From NCBI GenBank assembly GCA_038206235.1, contig JBBRBB010000035.1, positions 1 to 37,805 of the forward strand: DNA of 37,805 bases, read 5' to 3'. The number at the start of each line of letters is the position of its first letter. Positions within the stretch are counted from its first letter, which is position 1. Source of the stretch: JBBRBB01 sp038206235. GTDB lineage: Bacteria > Bacteroidota > Bacteroidia > Chitinophagales > Chitinophagaceae. The notes below the pieces were generated by a model. It was given only the letters and a program-made list of their open reading frames with translations, made no database searches and was not told the DNA's origin. The position numbers and the translations under genes were made by a program. This document shows positions 7,482-14,434 of the stretch, in pieces.

Positions 7482-8819
7482 ATGAGCCAACCCACGCTTG
7501 AAAGAAAGATAAGCCTGCTGCAGGCAAGCGCCATCAATATGATTGACATGGTTGGCATAGGACCCTTTGTGGTGTTAAGTCTTGTTGCGGAAAAAATGGG
7601 CGGCTATACTTTTTTATATGCATGGATTGCAGGCGCCATACTCTCTTTTGCCGATGCAATGATATGGAGTGAGCTCGGCACAACATTTCCACTCGCAGGC
7701 GGCAGCTATAATTTTTTAAAACACGGTTATGGCGAAAAATGGGGAAGGCTTATAAGCTTTCTTTTTGTGTGGCAAACGATGATACAGGCACCCCTTGTAA
7801 TTGCCTCTGCTGCCATTGGCTTTGCGCAATATGCTGCATACATAATTCCTTTAGATGAAGTTACAGGAAAAATAGTAAGCGGCAGTGTAGTGGTGCTCAT
7901 CGTATTTTTATTATATCGAAAAATTGAAGCGATTGGTAAAATAAGCGTGTTGCTATGGATGGGAGTTTTTATTACTATGGGCTGGATAATTATTGGCGGA
8001 TTATTGCATGGAAATTTTTTGCATCCGGTCAAAAACGTGAATGAGGGTTTGCAGTTAAATTCCGGTTTTGCGGCGGCGCTTGGTTTTGCAAGTGTAAAAA
8101 CTGTTTATAGTTATTTGGGATATTATAATGTTTGTCATTTAGGAGGAGAAATAATCAATCCTCAAAAAAATATTCCGCGCAGCATGTTTATATCTATCAC
8201 CGTTATTTGCACATTATATTTATTGATGAATATAAGTGTGGCTTCAGTGCTTCCGCTGCAAACCATACAGCACAGCCATTTTGTGGTGAGCGAATTTGTG
8301 CAAAGCATTGCAGGAAGCGGCGCAGCAAAAATTGCAACAGGGCTTATATTATGGGTTGCATTTGCATCGGTGTTTTCAGCTACGCTCGGATACAGCAGAA
8401 TTCCTTATGCGGCAGCGAATGATGGTGCTTTCTTCAAAATATTTGCGAAGCTGCACCCCACAAAAAATTTTCCATACATATCGCTTCTGATGCTCGGTGG
8501 GGTAGCTTTTATTTTCAGCCTGTTGTTTAAGCTTAGTGAAGTGATAATCGCAATTCTTGCCATGCGCATACTCATTCAATTCATAGGGCAGGGGGTTGGC
8601 TTACTTCTTTTAAGTAAACGCAAAGGACGCAATGCAATCGCATGGCGTATGCCTTTATATCCTGTGCCGGTAATACTGGCTATGGCTATCTGGATTTTTA
8701 TTTTTTATTCAACCGGTTTAATGATGATGGTGGGTGGAATCATTGTTATTTGCACCGGTGTACTTGCCTATTTAATTAAAGCATACATCGGCAAGGAATG
8801 GCCGTTTGTGGCTAAGTAG
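7482..8819 (+). CDS. APC superfamily amino-acid permease
   Basis: 445 residues with about twelve hydrophobic helices. The N-terminal segment (LLQASAINMIDMVGIGPFVV) is the unwound first helix with the Gly-rich substrate contact typical of APC transporters. It is followed by GGSYNFLKHGYGEKWGRL, the conserved loop after helix 3. It should import an amino acid or polyamine across the inner membrane with a proton or by exchange; the substrate cannot be deduced. It is divergent from the amylase gene across a very short spacer. A weak -7-like TATTATTG lies 9 bp before the ATG. The gene is intact and of family length. Confidence 0.88.
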   Translation: MSQPTLERKISLLQASAINMIDMVGIGPFVVLSLVAEKMGGYTFLYAWIAGAILSFADAMIWSELGTTFPLAGGSYNFLKHGYGEKWGRLISFLFVWQTMIQAPLVIASAAIGFAQYAAYIIPLDEVTGKIVSGSVVVLIVFLLYRKIEAIGKISVLLWMGVFITMGWIIIGGLLHGNFLHPVKNVNEGLQLNSGFAAALGFASVKTVYSYLGYYNVCHLGGEIINPQKNIPRSMFISITVICTLYLLMNISVASVLPLQTIQHSHFVVSEFVQSIAGSGAAKIATGLILWVAFASVFSATLGYSRIPYAAANDGAFFKIFAKLHPTKNFPYISLLMLGGVAFIFSLLFKLSEVIIAILAMRILIQFIGQGVGLLLLSKRKGRNAIAWRMPLYPVPVILAMAIWIFIFYSTGLMMMVGGIIVICTGVLAYLIKAYIGKEWPFVAK

Positions 8820-8882
8820 ATTTTTTGCTTATATCAATTTCCTGCCTTTTGTATTTTTAATAAAGAAAAATTACAATGCCTC

Positions 8883-9656
8883 TCATTTCATTTTTGGTTC
8901 CTTAAGCTCAACTGGCTTGCTGCGTTTTTTTCGTATTCTCATATTTAAAAGCTCCACGCCAAAAGAAAATGCCATTGCAAAATAAATATATCCTTTCTCA
9001 ATATGGCTTCCATGCAAAGGCTCAAGACCTTCAAAGAAAAGACTAAAGCCAACCATAAGCAAAAAAGCAAGAGCAAGCATTTTTAAAGTTGGATGCTTAT
9101 TTATAAAAGCAGATATTTTTTTTGAGAAGAAAAACATAATAATCATAGCAATCACTACGGCTATTATCATTATTTCTACATGATTGGCAAGACCCACAGC
9201 CGTGATGATACTGTCGAAAGAAAATATCATATCAACCAAAACAATTTGAAAGAGCACGGCGCCAAGTGCAGCTTTTTTTGCACTTGCGTTGCTAACATGC
9301 TCATCGCCTTCCAGCTTTTCATGAATTTCTGTAACGGTTTTATATAATAAAAAAATGCCGCCGGCAAACATGATGACATTGCGAAGATTAAAAGCATAAT
9401 GTTTTTCTTTCCAGTTAAACCCAAAAAGTTCATTACTGCCATTTGCCACCAGCCACGTGAGCCCGAGCAATAATAAAACTCTCACGATTATGCCAAGTAT
9501 CATCCAGGTTCTGCGGGCTGTAAGGCGCTGCTTATCTGTTTGCAGCTTGCCCATAATAATAGAAACAAAAATTACATTATCAATACCTAACACTATTTCA
9601 AGAGAGGTAAGAGTGATAAGACTTATCAGCGAATCAGTGGTAAGAAGATTCTCCAT
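8883..9656 (-). CDS. TerC family integral membrane protein
   Basis: 257 residues with seven or so transmembrane segments. The two family signatures are present: LEIVLGIDNVIFVSI at about 18-32 and DMIFSFDSIITAVGL at about 143-157, each with the conserved Asp in the membrane. TerC/YkoY relatives export metal ions, often manganese, and help metalation of exported enzymes. The C-terminus is short and basic. The gene stands alone with a good -7 box 18 bp upstream of the ATG. Its 3' end converges on the permease gene across 63 bp with no obvious terminator hairpin. Confidence 0.9.
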   Translation of the reverse strand: MENLLTTDSLISLITLTSLEIVLGIDNVIFVSIIMGKLQTDKQRLTARRTWMILGIIVRVLLLLGLTWLVANGSNELFGFNWKEKHYAFNLRNVIMFAGGIFLLYKTVTEIHEKLEGDEHVSNASAKKAALGAVLFQIVLVDMIFSFDSIITAVGLANHVEIMIIAVVIAMIIMFFFSKKISAFINKHPTLKMLALAFLLMVGFSLFFEGLEPLHGSHIEKGYIYFAMAFSFGVELLNMRIRKKRSKPVELKEPKMK

Positions 9657-9673
9657 TTCTAATAGAATTTCAG

Positions 9674-9681
9674 CAAATATA
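9674..9681 (-). promoter_or_regulatory. Candidate -7 promoter box of the TerC gene
   Basis: Read on the minus strand, TATATTTG is an exact match to TAnnTTTG and is followed by C. It is placed for a leader of about 12 nt. Heptamer repeats begin immediately upstream at 9688. Confidence 0.5.
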
Positions 9682-9687
9682 AAAGGG

Positions 9688-9821
9688 AAGTTGGAGGTTG
9701 GAGGTTGATTTCTTGTTTCTGGTTTCTCGCCTGCCCCGACAAAGGCGGGGTTTCTTGTTTCTGGTTTCTCGTTGCTAATATTGCCCTATTGCCTCTTGCT
9801 GAATGCCGATTGCTAATGGGA
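9688..9821. repeat. Degenerate heptamer tandem tract with an embedded palindrome
   Basis: The spacer is almost wholly readable in steps of seven: AAGTTGG, AGGTTGG, AGGTTGA, then TTTCTTG, TTTCTGG, TTTCTCG. A 21-bp GC-rich palindrome (9730-9750) follows, then the same three TTTC units again. From about 9772 there are TTGCTAA, TATTGCC, TATTGCC, TCTTGCT, GAATGCC and GATTGCT, with a single 1-bp slip at 9786. The palindrome length is three heptamers and it is flanked by an exact 21-bp direct repeat. The tract runs over the pyrD stop codon. Confidence 0.75.
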
Positions 9822-10868
9822 AGAAAGATGTGCGCAGATATTTTTTACGATGGATGGGCCTTCAGAGATAAAGCCTGTCCATACTTGCAGTAATGATGCG
9901 CCTGCATCTATTTTTTCCTGTGCATCTGCGCCGCTGAAAATTCCGCCGCTTGCAATAATGGGAATTTTGTTTTCCGTTTGATGAGATAAGTAACTTACTA
10001 CTTCTGTTGAAAGTTTTTTTAATGGTTGCCCGCTTAAGCCGCCTTGTTTAACAGTTTCCAGTTTCCAGTTTTCAGTTTTCAGTTGATTGCGGGTGATGGT
10101 TGTGTTGGTGGCAACAAAGCCATCTAATTTTATTTCAAGAGCTATCGCAATAATATCATCAAGCTGTTCTGCATTAAGGTCTGGTGATATTTTCAGTAAT
10201 AATGGTTTTGATTTGTTCTTGCCATGATTGATTGTTTGCAAGTGCGATAATATTTTTTTTAAAGATTCTTTTTGCTGCAGTTCACGCAGGCCCGGGGTAT
10301 TGGGTGAACTAACATTTACTACAAAATAATCTGCGCAATCGAATAATTCATTAAAGCAGATTTCGTAATCTTTCCAGGCATCTTCGTTTGGTGTTGCTTT
10401 GTTTTTTCCCATGTTGCCGCCGATAATCAGTTGGCAGTTGACAGTTCGCAGTTTACAGTTGTTCCAGTCTTCAAGTCTTTTTCTAATTGCTTTTGCGCCA
10501 TCGTTATTAAACCCCATACGGTTGATGAGTGCTTTATCTTTTGGCAGGCGAAATAATCTTGGCTTTTCATTTCCTTGTTGCGGCAAAGGAGTTACGGTGC
10601 CAATTTCAACAAAACCAAAACCTAATAATTCAAGCGCTGAAAGATATAAAGCGTTTTTATCAAAGCCTGCACCAACACCCACAGGATTTTTAAAAGTTAA
10701 TCCAAACACTTCTTTTTGAAGAGCATTATTTTTAAATTGAAATGAATTTTGAATGATGTTTTTTGTAAGATTAATCTTGCTCGCTTTATGCAGCATATTC
10801 ATAGAAAAGCGATGCACATCTTCTGGCGGAAATGCAAAAAGAAGATTGCGCAGCAAACGATATATCAT
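9813..10868 (-). CDS. pyrD: Dihydroorotate dehydrogenase (quinone), class 2
   Basis: About 351 residues from the chosen ATG; class 2 enzymes oxidise dihydroorotate to orotate with FMN and pass electrons to the membrane quinone in pyrimidine synthesis. Family blocks in order are an N-terminal amphipathic membrane-association helix (RLLRNLLFAFPPEDVHRF), NPVGVGAGFDKN, the GFVEIGTVTPLPQQGN block, INRMGFNNDGA, the VVNVSSPNTPGLRELQ loop with the catalytic Ser, LLLKISPDL, and GGIFSGADA. I chose the ATG at 10868 because it opens the membrane helix and a -7 box lies 5 bp upstream; the upstream extension is heptamer repeat. Two 35-bp heptamer tracts lie inside the frame, adding about 12-residue insertions before IIGGNMGKNK and before GGLSGQPL. 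Confidence 0.93.
   Translation of the reverse strand: MIYRLLRNLLFAFPPEDVHRFSMNMLHKASKINLTKNIIQNSFQFKNNALQKEVFGLTFKNPVGVGAGFDKNALYLSALELLGFGFVEIGTVTPLPQQGNEKPRLFRLPKDKALINRMGFNNDGAKAIRKRLEDWNNCKLRTVNCQLIIGGNMGKNKATPNEDAWKDYEICFNELFDCADYFVVNVSSPNTPGLRELQQKESLKKILSHLQTINHGKNKSKPLLLKISPDLNAEQLDDIIAIALEIKLDGFVATNTTITRNQLKTENWKLETVKQGGLSGQPLKKLSTEVVSYLSHQTENKIPIIASGGIFSGADAQEKIDAGASLLQVWTGFISEGPSIVKNICAHLSSH
10052..10086. repeat. Five-heptamer tract inside pyrD (3' part)
   Basis: Five successive 7-mers with a constant CAGTT: CAGTTTC twice, CAGTTTT twice, CAGTTGA. On the pyrD strand this encodes a Thr/Glu/Lys/Trp-rich insertion (LKTENWKLETV) between the TTITR and GGLSGQPL blocks. In the family this is normally a surface loop of variable length. 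Confidence 0.75.
10428..10462. repeat. Five-heptamer tract inside pyrD (middle)
   Basis: Five successive 7-mers again built on CAGTT: CAGTTGG, CAGTTGA, CAGTTCG, CAGTTTA, CAGTTGT. The encoded insertion (NCKLRTVNCQ) lies just before the conserved IIGGNMGKNK block. It has the same length and the same pentamer core as the other pyrD tract but different final bases. Confidence 0.75.
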
Positions 10869-10872
10869 GGTG

Positions 10873-10880
10873 CGAAGATA
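10873..10880 (-). promoter_or_regulatory. Candidate -7 promoter box of pyrD
   Basis: TATCTTCG on the minus strand is one base from TAnnTTTG and ends 4 bp before the ATG, so the mRNA would be leaderless or nearly so. It decides the pyrD start: the longer in-frame start further upstream would lie outside the transcript. Confidence 0.4.
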
Positions 10881-10884
10881 AGCA

Positions 10885-10967
10885 GGGGAGTAGGAGTAGG
10901 GAGTAGGAAATTGGGAATTAGGAATTGGGAATTGAACATTGAACATTGAACATGGACATGGAACATG
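10885..10967. repeat. Degenerate heptamer tandem tract upstream of pyrD
   Basis: About twelve consecutive units drift stepwise from GGAGTA-type through GGGAATT, AGGAATT, GGGAATT to GAACATT, GAACATT, GAACATG. The register is kept at 7 bp except for one 6-bp unit near the right end. The tract lies between the pyrD promoter box and the stop codon of the next gene. Confidence 0.75.
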
Positions 10968-10984
10968 TTCTGCAGTTAGTAAAG

Positions 10985-11914
10985 TTATTTCTTAAAATCG
11001 AACAATGTTGCGGTGAACTCTCCTCTCTCTCTTTTTTTAGTTAGGGCGCTGAAATTTCCTTTGTAGCGAAGGGTTTGCGGCACGAGAAGGTTTCCGGCCT
11101 TGGTCATTTCTACTTCCATGTTTACATTAAAATCGTATACTCCGGCTTTATAGCTCAATGCATATTTTCTTGCAAGCACTTCCATAGTTTTGGCATCAAA
11201 CCAGGTTGTCATTTCATCAACCACAATATTATCCCGTTTGAATAAGCCCAGATTTTCTTTTGGCTTAATTGAAAAAATATAGGCATCAGTTCCTTTGTAA
11301 TTATCGAAGTCGAGATTGTAATCGTAAAATTTGTGTGCATTTTCATCATACAAATCCAGCTTGTTTCCAATTAAAGGAATACCGGGAATTTTTCTGCCCG
11401 GATTAAAGAACAACATCTTTAATTGTTCCTTATGTTTTTCTGTGCCGCTTTTATTGGCTGTAGAAAAAGTTCGGCCTGCAACAATATTATTTTCACCGCA
11501 CACTTTTCCTTTTGCAAAAAAGAGACTGGCATACATTTCACCGGTTGCATAATGATAGCTGCTGTCTTTATTAAAAAAATCACCTGTTGTTTTTTGTTCC
11601 AGGGCTTCCGTTGTACGGCAACCATTCTCTCTGTGCTGGCGTGTTTTGCTGTAGTAAGTTGCTTTGAAATTTCCTTTTTTATCTATCATGCGAATATCGT
11701 TGTACGATGCGAACTCTACAATGTGCAGGTTGCGGAAAGCTTTGTAAAAGGTTGTATCATTTTGTATGCGGCGCAGAATGTTTTCGTAATCGAGGTCGTT
11801 ACGAACAATCACTTCCTTTAAAGTAAAAGGCATCTTATCTAAGATTATTGTTGTATCCTGTGAGTAAGACCGAAGAGAACAGAAGTATAAAAATAGGAAA
11901 GCTATGTATTTCAT
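10985..11914 (-). CDS. Secreted protein of unknown function, translationally coupled to def
   Basis: 309 residues with a Sec signal peptide (MKYIAFLFLYFCSLRSYSQ) ending near residue 19. The mature part begins FTLKEVIVRNDLDYENILRRI, the kind of carboxypeptidase-regulatory-like opening seen in Bacteroidota envelope proteins. The rest is beta-rich with many Lys, Asp and Tyr residues, and ends in a strand with FTATLFDFKK. I do not recognise a named family; it resembles conserved periplasmic or outer-membrane-associated hypothetical proteins of this phylum. Its ATG overlaps the def stop codon as ATGA, so the ribosome probably passes from def to this gene. Confidence 0.82.
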   Translation of the reverse strand: MKYIAFLFLYFCSLRSYSQDTTIILDKMPFTLKEVIVRNDLDYENILRRIQNDTTFYKAFRNLHIVEFASYNDIRMIDKKGNFKATYYSKTRQHRENGCRTTEALEQKTTGDFFNKDSSYHYATGEMYASLFFAKGKVCGENNIVAGRTFSTANKSGTEKHKEQLKMLFFNPGRKIPGIPLIGNKLDLYDENAHKFYDYNLDFDNYKGTDAYIFSIKPKENLGLFKRDNIVVDEMTTWFDAKTMEVLARKYALSYKAGVYDFNVNMEVEMTKAGNLLVPQTLRYKGNFSALTKKRERGEFTATLFDFKK

Positions 11915-12489
11915 TTAGGAAAAATCATTTTATAATCTACCTGAATTTTGCCCTTGCTTATATCGTTTAATTTGCCCCGCAGTAATTTTTTCTTTAATGG
12001 TTTTAGGTAATCTATAAAAAGTTTCCCCTCAATATGGTCGTATTCATGCTGAATAATGCGTGCAGTAAGCCCGTGAAAAGTTTCTGTATTCGGTTGAAAA
12101 TTTTCATCGAGATATTGCAGGGTAATTGATTCGGGGCGTATAACCTCTTCGCGTATTTTTGGAATGCTTAAGCATCCCTCATTATAATTCCATTCATTAC
12201 CATTAAGATCAAGTGCATGTGCATTGATAAATATTTTTTTTGCTCCCGGCTCGTCAGGATATTTTCCTTTTTCATCTTCTTCCTGGTGAGCAAAAATTTG
12301 CTGGCTATCCATTATAAACAAACAAATATTATGGTTCACCTGCGGGGCAGCCAAACCCACGCCGCTGCTTTCGTACATGGTCTCCCACATATCTTCAATA
12401 AGCTTTTGCAGGCCGGTGTAATCGGGTGTTATATCTTTTGCCTTTGCCCTGAGAATAGGTGAACCGTATGCGACTATAGGAAGAATCAT
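11911..12489 (-). CDS. def: Peptide deformylase
   Basis: 192 residues. It removes the formyl group from the N-terminal Met of new proteins, using Fe2+ or another divalent metal. All three motifs are intact: GVGLAAPQ (43-50), EGCLSIP (104-110, metal-binding Cys) and HEYDH (148-152, the two metal-binding His and catalytic Glu). An acidic insertion at about 68-82 (HQEEDEKGKYPDEPGA) is typical of longer Bacteroidota forms. It is first in a probable two-gene operon with the coupled secreted protein. Its promoter candidate lies inside a repeat that has been copied three times upstream, and the first repeat starts at its ATG. Confidence 0.95.
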   Translation of the reverse strand: MILPIVAYGSPILRAKAKDITPDYTGLQKLIEDMWETMYESSGVGLAAPQVNHNICLFIMDSQQIFAHQEEDEKGKYPDEPGAKKIFINAHALDLNGNEWNYNEGCLSIPKIREEVIRPESITLQYLDENFQPNTETFHGLTARIIQHEYDHIEGKLFIDYLKPLKKKLLRGKLNDISKGKIQVDYKMIFPK

Positions 12490-12534
12490 TGATTATTTAA
12501 TATTGAATATGTAAGATTTAATATTAATAAGTTG

Positions 12535-12542
12535 CAAAAGTA
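12535..12542 (-). promoter_or_regulatory. Candidate -7 promoter box of def
   Basis: TACTTTTG on the minus strand is an exact TAnnTTTG match followed by C, giving a leader of about 40 nt. The same box is present in all three repeat copies, so the array holds three potential minus-strand promoters. Confidence 0.4.
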
Positions 12543-12592
12543 ATTTAGCGGCTTTTAAAATATTCAATATTAAATCTTAAATCTGAAAATTT

Positions 12593-12756
12593 GGTGGTCA
12601 GTGTTTTGGTGAAATGGAAGTGTGGGCATTAGAAGCTTATGGCGCATGAACATTTTGCAGGAATTGCTTACGCTTAAATCTGATTATATTATTGGCAAGG
12701 CAACAACGTATGAGGCAATTGTAAGAGGTGATAATATACCCAAAGCCGGTCATTAA
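12593..12756 (+). pseudogene. rpoB: rpoB 3'-end fragment, frameshifted
   Basis: The first frame reads GGQCFGEMEVWALEAYGA and then stops. A different frame continues NILQELLTLKSDYIIGKA, then TTYEAIVRGDNIPKAGH and a stop. Together these are the C-terminal 50-odd residues of the RNA polymerase beta subunit (normally GGQRFGEMEVWALEA...LTLKSDD...A.EAIV.G). No other part of rpoB is present. It cannot be expressed as a useful protein and must be a scar of duplication or recombination. Confidence 0.8.
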
Positions 12757-12856
12757 TTATTTAATATTGAATACTTAATATTGATAAGTTGCAAAAGTAA
12801 TTTAGCGGCTTTTAAAATATTCAATATTAAATCTTAAATCTGAAATCCGAAAATTT

Positions 12857-12915
12857 GGTGGTCAGCAGTTTGGTGAAATGGAAGTGTGAGTATTAGAATC
12901 AAAGCCGGTCATTGA
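12857..12915 (+). pseudogene. rpoB: Second, shorter rpoB 3'-end fragment
   Basis: Reads GGQQFGEMEV, stop, VLES, then KAGH and a stop codon. It is the fragment at 12593 with an internal deletion of about 100 bp that removed the middle of the tail. It lies between the second and third repeat copies. Confidence 0.75.
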
Positions 12916-13000
12916 TTATTTAATATTGAATATGTAAGATTTAATATTGATAAGATTGCAAAAGTAATTTAGCGGCTTTTAAAATATTCAATATTAAATC

Positions 13001-13417
13001 TTAAATCTGAAATCGTTCAAGATATTCCTGCAGCATAATGGTTGCGGCAAGCTGGTCAATATTTTCTTTTTTGCGACGGTCTTTTTTTTTCATGCCCATA
13101 TCAAGCATTGCCTGAACTGCCATTTTCGAGGTGTAGCGTTCATCAATTGTTTGCAGCGGAATGTTTGGAAATTCTTTTTTTAATTTATTGATGAATTGAT
13201 AAACAAGGGGTGTGGCATGTGTATCTGTGTCGTCAAGATTTTTGGGTTCACCAACAAGAATTAATTCCACTTCTTCCTGTGAAAAATATTTTTTCAGGAA
13301 TGATATGATAGATTTTGTTTCAACAGTTGTTACTGCAGTTGCAATAATTTTCAATGGGTCGGTAACAGCTATGCCGCATCTTTTGGTGCCGTAATCTATG
13401 CAAAGAATTCGTGACAT
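13001..13417 (-). CDS. ruvX: YqgF/RuvX family Holliday-junction resolvase-like nuclease
   Basis: About 138 residues, family length. The RNase H-like fold motifs are present: CIDYGTKRCGIAVTD at the N-terminus (first metal-binding Asp), LVGEPKNLD in the middle, and DERYTSKMA later; a final DQLAATIMLQEYL helix carries another acidic residue. Homologues process the 5' end of 16S rRNA precursor and are often essential. I chose the ATG at 13417 because MSRILCIDYG puts the first strand at the normal distance. The last three codons and the stop lie in the AT-rich repeat, so the C-terminus may have been altered by it. Confidence 0.9.
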   Translation of the reverse strand: MSRILCIDYGTKRCGIAVTDPLKIIATAVTTVETKSIISFLKKYFSQEEVELILVGEPKNLDDTDTHATPLVYQFINKLKKEFPNIPLQTIDERYTSKMAVQAMLDMGMKKKDRRKKENIDQLAATIMLQEYLERFQI

Positions 13418-13470
13418 AATATTTTGTGTTGGCAATCAAATCGCAAACTAACAGAAAGAAATAGTAATAT

Positions 13471-14403
13471 TCAATAATATGGATATGGACTATAAAAAAG
13501 GAGTAGATCTGTAATCACTAACACACCAAAGATAACGCTTGCAATTCCATTGGCTGTCATAAATGCAATGTTTACTTTGCTTAAATCATCAGGCTTTACA
13601 ATAGACTGCTGATAAATCAGCATACCAACAAAAACTATTATGCCCAACCCATATATCCAATGAAATTTTCCGTACACACCAGCAACAATTACACAGGCAG
13701 CGCTTAGAATATGCAATGCTCTTGATACCTGCAGTGCCTTTGCTTTACCAAGCCATGCCGGAATGGAATATAACTTTTGTGCTTTATCAAAATCCTCATC
13801 CTGTAAAGCGTAAATAATATCGAAGCCGCTTACCCAAAAAATTACTGCAAAAGAAAAAAGCAAGGGAAGAAAATCGAATCTTGCAGTAACTGCAAGATAA
13901 GCGCCGATAGGAGCTAAGGACAATCCTAATCCCAACACCAAATGACATAATGGAGTAAACCTTTTTGTATAACTATAAAATAAAATAACAAATAATGCTA
14001 CAGGCGATAAGAAAAAACAAATAGTGTTTATAAAGAAACAAGAGACGAGAAACAAGATACAGGAGATAATAGTAAAAATTAACGCATTGTTTGCTTTGAT
14101 AATGCCTTTGGGAATTTCCCGAATAGCTGTTCTCGGGTTTCTTGCATCAAAAGTTCTATCAAGGTAGCGATTGAAAGCCATGGCTGCACTGCGGGATGTT
14201 ATCATGCAGATGAGAACGAGAAAAAGTTTTATTCCCCACCAGGAAAAATTTTTGATACTCTCGCCCCAACCAACAGTCATGTTAAGGTTCCATTGAGTTT
14301 GCCCTTTAGTTAGACCCAAAAAAAATCCAATCATCGCAAAGGGCATCGCAAAGATGGTATGGGAGAATTTTATAAGAGAGAAATAATTTTTTATTCGACT
14401 CAT
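13471..14403 (-). CDS. UbiA family prenyltransferase, probably MqnP (futalosine menaquinone pathway)
   Basis: About 310 residues with eight to nine membrane helices. The two Asp-rich Mg-prenyl-diphosphate sites are present: NRYLDRTFDARNP and, in the second half, YALQDEDFDKAQKLYS. The block NPRTAIREIPKG is typical of the 4-hydroxybenzoate-prenyltransferase-like group found in non-ubiquinone bacteria, which fits MqnP attaching the side chain in menaquinone synthesis; this naming is inferred. I chose the ATG at 14403 (MSRIKNYFSLIKFSHTIFA), the usual start of this family. A 35-bp heptamer tract lies within one membrane helix. Confidence 0.85.
   Translation of the reverse strand: MSRIKNYFSLIKFSHTIFAMPFAMIGFFLGLTKGQTQWNLNMTVGWGESIKNFSWWGIKLFLVLICMITSRSAAMAFNRYLDRTFDARNPRTAIREIPKGIIKANNALIFTIISCILFLVSCFFINTICFFLSPVALFVILFYSYTKRFTPLCHLVLGLGLSLAPIGAYLAVTARFDFLPLLFSFAVIFWVSGFDIIYALQDEDFDKAQKLYSIPAWLGKAKALQVSRALHILSAACVIVAGVYGKFHWIYGLGIIVFVGMLIYQQSIVKPDDLSKVNIAFMTANGIASVIFGVLVITDLLLFYSPYPYY
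14035..14069. repeat. Five-heptamer tract inside the UbiA-family gene
   Basis: Five 7-mers in register: GAAACAA, GAGACGA, GAAACAA, GATACAG, GAGATAA. On the coding strand these read as TTTC-type heptamers like those at 9709-9771. They encode a hydrophobic stretch (about ILFLVSCFF) in a helix/loop region. Confidence 0.65.
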
Positions 14404-14434
14404 GAATTTTGCGGAATCTTTTAATTGCTGCAAT

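Larger units (their letters stand above)
12487..13018. repeat. Three-copy AT-rich repeat array between def and yqgF
   Basis: Copies at about 12487-12590, 12751-12856 and 12910-13018 share a 100-bp sequence. Each has an inverted repeat of about 16 bp (TAAGATTTAATATTGA and its complement) around a central GCAAAAGTAATTTAGCGG. Copies 1 and 2 are each followed by a piece of the rpoB 3' end, so the tandem unit is [repeat + rpoB tail]. The first copy starts at the def ATG, and the third runs into the last codons of yqgF. Later units are progressively deleted. Confidence 0.8.

Noticed and set aside
9688..9821. Heptamer tracts taken as a CRISPR array or VNTR of one unit
   Set aside because: There are no spacers and no constant repeat; only the 7-bp period is conserved.
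10869..10946. N-terminal extension of pyrD
   Set aside because: The extra residues are encoded by heptamer repeat, and a -7 box lies directly before the internal ATG.
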